From Parietaria judaica (Eukaryota; Streptophyta; Magnoliopsida; Rosales; Urticaceae): DNA of 64,000 bases. Positions 58,502 to 64,000 of this stretch are shown here, one piece after another. Numbering within the stretch: the first letter of the stretch is position 1; each line of letters begins with the position of its first letter. Where the stretch lies: positions 11,490,501 through 11,554,500 of the forward strand of contig OX940862.1 of NCBI GenBank assembly GCA_954871525.1. The letters are read 5' to 3'. A model generated the notes under the pieces. That model made no database searches. It saw nothing but the letters and a program-made list of their open reading frames with translations, and had not been told where the DNA came from. The position numbers and the translations under genes were made by a program.

Positions 58502-59932
58502 CTATGTTGTGGTTGGAGTGTTGAGAAGCTTCATCATGAAAGCAAAGACGATGTCCGGCGAGGTCTTAGGTTGCGGCCAATTGGCTCCTTCAGGCACTTT
58601 TACACATTTATAGCCTTCTCCTTTGTACAGTTTTATCGCCCCCGGGTTTCTCACATCGCAGTGCAAAGCAATGGCCCGGCATCCCCAGCTCTGGGCTTGG
58701 GCCTCGGCCTTTTCGATCAGCCTTTTCGCTATTCCTTTCCGGCGATATCTTTCCCGAACAGCCACGTTTGATATGTATGCGATTCCAGTTCTGTAATGGA
58801 AAATACAATTAGGAGTCAATTACAAAATATTTTTTGACAATTGCATATCGTAACTGTCGAAGAAAAGTGAGTCGTATGAACGGATATTTGTTAGGATCTA
58901 ACATGAATCCCTTTGAAGGAGCCATCAATTTGTTAAAGGTCCTCAAAGAGCCTTTAAATGTCAGCTAAAAAAGGCATTGAATTGAGAGTCAGAGCATTAC
59001 AATTTAATATCATTCAGTGAAGAACTCGAGAGACAAAAGAAGATCGTTCGTTTGCAAAGACAACGATGGAACTCACCGTCTTTGCTTGAGTGATCCTTTT
59101 CTCGGGAGAAAGTCGGCCACAGTATCCACCGTGAGAATTCCGGTAACATATCCCTTATTGAGACTGATCTTCCCATCGAAATCGCCAATCTTTAAGTCTC
59201 GCGTTCCGAGAAGGAAGGTTTCATCCATGGAGTTACCGACAACAGCGACCAAACAAGTTCGCGAGCAACCAGTGGGAAGAGAAAAGCCTGCAAGCATTCC
59301 GACCAACCTGTCGAGCCTCAAGACGAAATCGAGAGGGAAGGAGTAATTGGGGAAGAAGGAGCTGCAGTGGGTTTCCGCCACTTCCCAACAGTCCTCTATC
59401 CTCGCTTCCCTCACGACGATCTCGTTCTCGGGATACACCCTCGGAAATAGCTCCACCATCTGACTAGCTCTGCAAATTCCTACACCAACACAATCCCCAA
59501 ACTCAAATCAAATTGTTTCTCTATCTAGCTATATAACACCTTGAGTTCATGCATCAGAAACGTTGACTTGTGACACAATGGAAAAAAGACAAACACCAAA
59601 TTTCTGGGTCATATTCACGATGCTAAATTCTGAAGAAAGCAATAGCTTTGCTTCTAAACTGACACCAAGCATATATATATGTGTGGTTAATATTAATATT
59701 CTAGATTTTCGGTAATTCTAAGCAATACAAGGATCGGAGCAAAGGGAAGCCACAAGTTAAAGAAAGAAACTTGCTTGATACCTTGTTTGGAGAGACAGAG
59801 TCCATCGCAGCTGGGTCTGGAAACCCTAGAAGGAGAGAAGAAAGGGGTTGGCTTGAGGGATCCGTTAATGGCGGTTGCGATGGCGGAGATCCCCAACGGC
59901 AAAGTCTGCATTTCTATCTTTACTCTCTCCAA
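58502..59932 (-). CDS. GNAT-family N-acetyltransferase, probably plastidial
   Basis: Three exons on the minus strand, 59782-59932, 59077-59479 and 58502-58790, join to 843 bases (280 residues). GNAT enzymes move acetyl from acetyl-CoA to amines; the plant plastid GNATs acetylate protein N-termini and lysines. The first about 60 residues are Ser/Arg-rich with few acids (SLKPTPFFSPSRVSRPS), like a transit peptide. The acetyltransferase domain starts at VREARIEDCWEVAETH. The acetyl-CoA loop is R-R-K-G-I-A (about 201-206), preceded by the YISNVAV strand, and NPGAIKLYKGEGY forms the usual C-terminal motif. The start at 59932 is chosen because it gives the transit-like leader in frame; a later Met exists at 59459 (MVELFPRVY). 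The 5' leader has a GGAAT repeat near 59934-59951. Confidence 0.9.
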
Positions 59933-61046
59933 GGAATGGAATGGAATGGATTGTGTGGTTTTCTTTTCTTTTCAACGACAAGTTAGTCAACTAACTTTCT
60001 TAATTATGATTTTATTTCCTAATCCGGTTTCCAATTTATTTATTTATTTGGGCATGGTTTAATTTTTATAAAAAATATTTTTAGTTTAAGTTTTAAAAAA
60101 ACACAAGGGTTTAGTAATTGTTAATAAAGTAGTTGTTGTTAGTAATAAAAAATGATTTAGGATTTGGTAAAAAAAAATTATTTAAGCTAAAAACATTAAA
60201 ATAGCCTAAAATCATATTTTTGTTTAAAAAAAAGTTACGAATTTTAGCTTTTACGATTCATGTACAAAAATCTAAAATCATTTTTGTGTTTTTTGGAAAA
60301 AATAATTTTGCCAAACACCTAAAAAGTGATTTAGTTTATTTTAAAAACAGAAACATAGTTAAATAAGCTATGCCAAACTTACTACCTCCACTTGAAGAAG
60401 ATAAAAATCGTAGTAACACAAAGATACGAGGAATTTATTATATATCTGTGTATATATATATAACTTAAATAATCCCAAACATTTTTATTATCAAATAACA
60501 AAAAAAAATCAATTTCTAACTAAACCTTAAAAACAGTACTTATTTTATCTAATTTGAAAATAAAAACTTTTAAAGAATTAAGAAGGTGATTGAAATTAAT
60601 AAACAACTTTTTTTTCTTGCTGCACCGAAAAGAGCTAAAGCTTCTGCAACCTGATTCTCTTATAAAAATAATGTAAGGAATAGTATGAAGCATCATATTA
60701 TATATATTTTTTCTTCTAAAAAAACACTTCATTGTTAATTTCTTAAGATTTATCATAAAATCAAATGTGTTAGTTAAAACATTTGTTTCATTATTAACTT
60801 GCTAAGATTTAGCATCAAAATTCTTAAAACTAATTTTGTATCATGCTTGCTTAGTAGTATTTATTTTGGTGCCAATTGTTATCGAGTTGAGCGTAAACCT
60901 CTTTACGAGCTTTGGTTTTGAGTTTTTTAATGTTGGAGTAGATCAGACTAGATTATAATCAAATTTTATTCCAAGAATTCGAATCACATTAATATCTAAT
61001 TCTAATAAATATTAAACTTAAACAAATGGAATTAAATACAAATTAT
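59933..61046. other. Intergenic region with a possible MITE
   Basis: AT-rich. From about 60090 to 60395 the sequence shows loosely self-complementary blocks (AAAATGATTTAG... and TAAAATCATTTTTG...) and ends in ATAGCTTATTTAAC-type sequence read inverted, as in small DNA-transposon MITEs. No target duplication could be read. No gene is supported. Confidence 0.35.
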
Positions 61047-64000
61047 CTAAGAGTTGACGGGAAGGGTGGTCAAGAAGGCCAAAGTGTGTGGAGCTGTGGA
61101 TTTGCCGAACTGCGAACACCACCACGGAAGCTTCGAAAGGACTCTCTCCAACTTGGGTGTGTGTCTATCCATGTCCGTTCTCAGCTTCAGAAGCTCCTTC
61201 GTCGAACCGGACGACTCCGTTCTCCACACAAGATTCATATCGAACACCCTCGGTGCCTTCTTCCCTCCCGAAAACTGGATAACGTGCCATCCATTCACGC
61301 TTCTCTTCACGCCCATCGCAATAATTTCTTCAGAGTTTTCGGCATCTGAAATCCAGAGAGTGCAATGATGAATTTGTTCGGTTATAATCTCAACGAAAAC
61401 GGATATATAATCGACGTACCTTTCAACTCGAAATCTTGTATTTCGTCGAAGTTAATTGCGAGCGCCCAGCGCGTGGAGCTTTTGGTGTCAATGGATACGT
61501 GTGTAGTCCTTTCGTTTCCTTTCGTATCGCTGACTACGCGAAGCTGGGGAAGATCGGTTTTTGGCCAGCCACCTTCTTCTTCGTTGTATGCTTTGCAACC
61601 GTATTTGACTGAAAACGTAACAAAATCTATGCCTTCATCTCTGCCACACTTGAAGCCTTCGTTTATTTCATTGATTTCTTTTGTCAAATCGCCTGGAGTT
61701 GTCGAAGACATAGATATGTATGACCTGGGGTCCTGGTTTCCCGTTGTATCCACGACTTGAACGACCTTGTATATAACACCAATTAAATTTATTCATATAA
61801 AAATAATTAAGACAAAATAAATACAAAGGAAACGACTTGATAGAGTACATTTACTGCTCGGGAGATGTCTTTGGTAAACGGTGGAACGATGCCCGCTGAT
61901 ACGACAATGAGCGATGTAGCCAACACCAAGCCGGCTGAGAGGAAGATGAATTTCTTCACACCTGCACAAACAAGTATAATTATCGACGAAAACATGCCAA
62001 CTTAAAACAGTTAATTTGCGGAAGCCTTATCTCCCAAGAAATAATAACCATATGAGACATAGGGAACAAACCTGAGAGATGTACGTACGAAAGAAGATAC
62101 ACGAGAGTTAAGCTCAGGACAACTGCAACATAAACTGCTACAATTGCATTCCCTGCCCAGTCTGGAGTTGAACCGGGATTCCTGCAACCACATCAAGCAG
62201 ACAAAACTCAGCAATGCTCGGTTATTGTAAAATGATAAAAGGCAACTAAAGAAACTCACTTATCAAATCGAACCCAAGTTGCAATCACTGTTCCAGGTAA
62301 ACGAATAAAAACGCCAGCAGATAATACTATCGGCACAGCCATGCCAAGAACCAAGGTTGCGAGTTTCATTGGGCGAGGTAAACGAGCTGGACTTAGCGTC
62401 GCTTCAAGCAGGCCATCTGGACATAATCGGAAACAGAATCATCTTATATGACTGACACATAATGAAAAACAATAAATCTTAACAGGGCTATAGACATTGA
62501 AGAAACTTGGAATTTTTGTCTACAAACATGAATATCGAAAGATCCGATCATATTAAATATGGAAAAGTGTTTGATACTATATATATAATAGGTCAAAGTA
62601 AGTGAAACAATTGTGATTAACTACATAAACTAGTGTGGATTCAATCATAGGTACGCCTTCTATATGTTAGTTCTTAATTATTAAACATGTTTAGAGATCC
62701 TGTAATTAAGATACATATCGGTAAGACAAGACTTACAAGCAAATGTGGGTGGCACAAGCCAAGCCAGAGCCAAATAAGACGAAGCAACTTTAAAGTAGGT
62801 CCCGAGAATGAGAAGAAGAAGCCACTGGATTGATCCGGACTTGTAGAGCCATCTTTCAGCCTCCAATTTGACTGTATCAGCTCGAATAGAAGGCGAGAGG
62901 TGCGTCCTCTTGGAATACACCTTTGACAAATATTTGTGAAGAATAATGTAGCCCAAGGATTGGCCGGTCAAAGCCCCAATAAGAGCCGGTGCTGCAAAAA
63001 GCCCAAACACCAACCACGGGCTTGCAACAAACGGTGCTGGAAATGAAGCCACCATTGGCACAATGAAGGCAACGGCAACGGCTAAGGCGATTGCGAAGAT
63101 CCAGGTGAGAAGAAGGCTCAAACAAGATAGGGCAAATGAAATAGCAGCAGGGCGGCGACCAATAAACAATGATGTTGCCCAGATCAGAAGTGATTGTACT
63201 ATCACCGAATTATGCAGCAAATGCGCAAAATTCTGGCGGAGTACGACCATATACGACCCCTGAGATTAAAACAAGTGTTACGACCACGTTGTGAATGAGA
63301 AACAGGCATGTTGACGCGATCCCTAACCCTATCGCGTCTAGTACTCTTGTAACAGGTCTAGAATCGGTGGATCCCTTTAACCCTATGGCGTCTATTACTC
63401 AAAAACCCCAGAGCAAAACTAAGGTAATTAATTAATCTAATTTTAAATTACCTTTTCTATTAATGCTTAGAGCTCTCATAGCTAAACATAAAAGGTTAAA
63501 GGCCCGGGTCTAATCCCTAAAACATAGTTTCCCAACCTTAAAACATAATTAAATAACATTATACAAATAAAAAACATAATCAAACATAGATAAATCACGG
63601 TCCGTGAACTGCAACGAACACAGCTTTGAATAGTTCCAAAGAGACTCGGAAAATAAAGATGAAAGATGACGTGTGTATACCAAGATATCAAAATATACGG
63701 TGGTGCCCGCATTTTCTTGTCCTAAGTCTGCGCTGGCTTTTGGAAGCTGAGGAGAGGTAGCAGTCTGAACAAGAAAAGCAAGCATATTTTCTCCAAGATG
63801 TTGAAGCGATCCCGGTTTGAGGAGTTCGTATTTGTCGTTCTGTGTGATTTGAAAAACAAGAGGAAAACATGTTCTTAGAAATATCAACTTTGAAATCCTA
63901 CTCGAATTGCATATGTGGATACTATATTTTACTCGAGTTCAAAAAAAAATTTACATCTTCAAACCGGTAAAATTTAGTAAGATATGTATCCTTTTTGGGG
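61047..64000 (-). CDS. ER metallopeptidase 1 (M28 family), 3' part only
   Basis: Seven exons on the minus strand: 63681-63839, 62737-63259, 62260-62416, 62072-62181, 61849-61961, 61420-61765 and 61047-61345. They encode 568 C-terminal residues of a protein usually about 850-900 long. The intron upstream of 63839 runs to the window edge, so the catalytic zinc-peptidase exons lie beyond 64000. The first visible exon has PGSLQHLGENMLAFL and VYFDIL, which end the peptidase domain. It joins to MVVLRQNFAHLLHNSVIVQSLL, the start of the membrane region. Eight or so hydrophobic spans follow (to about 61850), then a lumenal C-terminal domain ending FLTTLPVNS. Family members (ERMP1/Fxna-like) are ER proteins with a Zn-dependent aminopeptidase fold. 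Exon phases agree throughout. Confidence 0.9.

Noticed and set aside
1..64000. CRISPR arrays, bacterial operons, integrases or phage genes
   Set aside because: None seen; the DNA is plant nuclear with spliced genes throughout.

Overview
The window is nuclear DNA from a flowering plant, most likely a eudicot. The genes are split by many short GT-AG introns, the intergenic DNA is AT-rich with many (TA)n and (CT)n tracts, and every recognised gene belongs to a plant family (BAHD acyltransferase, NPH3/BTB, EDR2-like, ERDJ2, type-IV GATA, a miR160-targeted ARF). I cannot name the species from the sequence.

Layout, left to right. 0.4-1.5 kb holds a degenerate element with inverted ends and internal minisatellites. 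1.7-3.9 kb is a dead BAHD acyltransferase gene, split by a solo LTR and carrying two frame breaks. 4.6-6.5 kb (minus) is an intronless DUF2828/vWA gene, and 7.2-9.4 kb (minus) an NPH3/BTB gene. The NPH3/BTB gene stands head-to-head with a ribophorin-I-type oligosaccharyltransferase subunit (10.2-12.9 kb). That is followed on the same strand by a PH-START-DUF1336 (EDR2-like) gene (15.4-19.5 kb) and a SEC63-type J protein, ERDJ2 (21.7-24.7 kb). From 25 to 38.8 kb there is a gene-poor stretch. It holds a 368-bp hAT-type element, a 1,154-bp foldback Mutator-like element, a 667-bp hAT-type element and a solo LTR. For all four the target-site duplications can be read directly. A GATA factor (38.9-40.2 kb) precedes a second gene-poor stretch (40-49 kb). 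The right end carries an ARF10/16-type auxin response factor with a miR160 site (49.3-51.5 kb), a plastid-type phosphohexomutase (53.3-57.9 kb), a plastid-type GNAT acetyltransferase (58.5-59.9 kb, minus) and the 3' part of an ER M28 metallopeptidase (61.0-64.0 kb, minus, running off the window).

I joined exons by eye from GT/AG borders and reading phase. In seven of the eight complete genes the joined exons close to an exact multiple of three and end at a stop; the eighth (DUF2828) is a single open exon. Several genes share an endoplasmic reticulum theme (oligosaccharyltransferase subunit, SEC63 J protein, ER metallopeptidase), but nothing in the sequence proves that they act as a unit. I see no clear new multi-gene system. 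The most unusual features are clusters of an AAACGAY motif on both sides of ERDJ2, the near-perfect foldback element, a hairpin next to a G-quadruplex-type tract, and the cleanly datable break-up of the BAHD gene.
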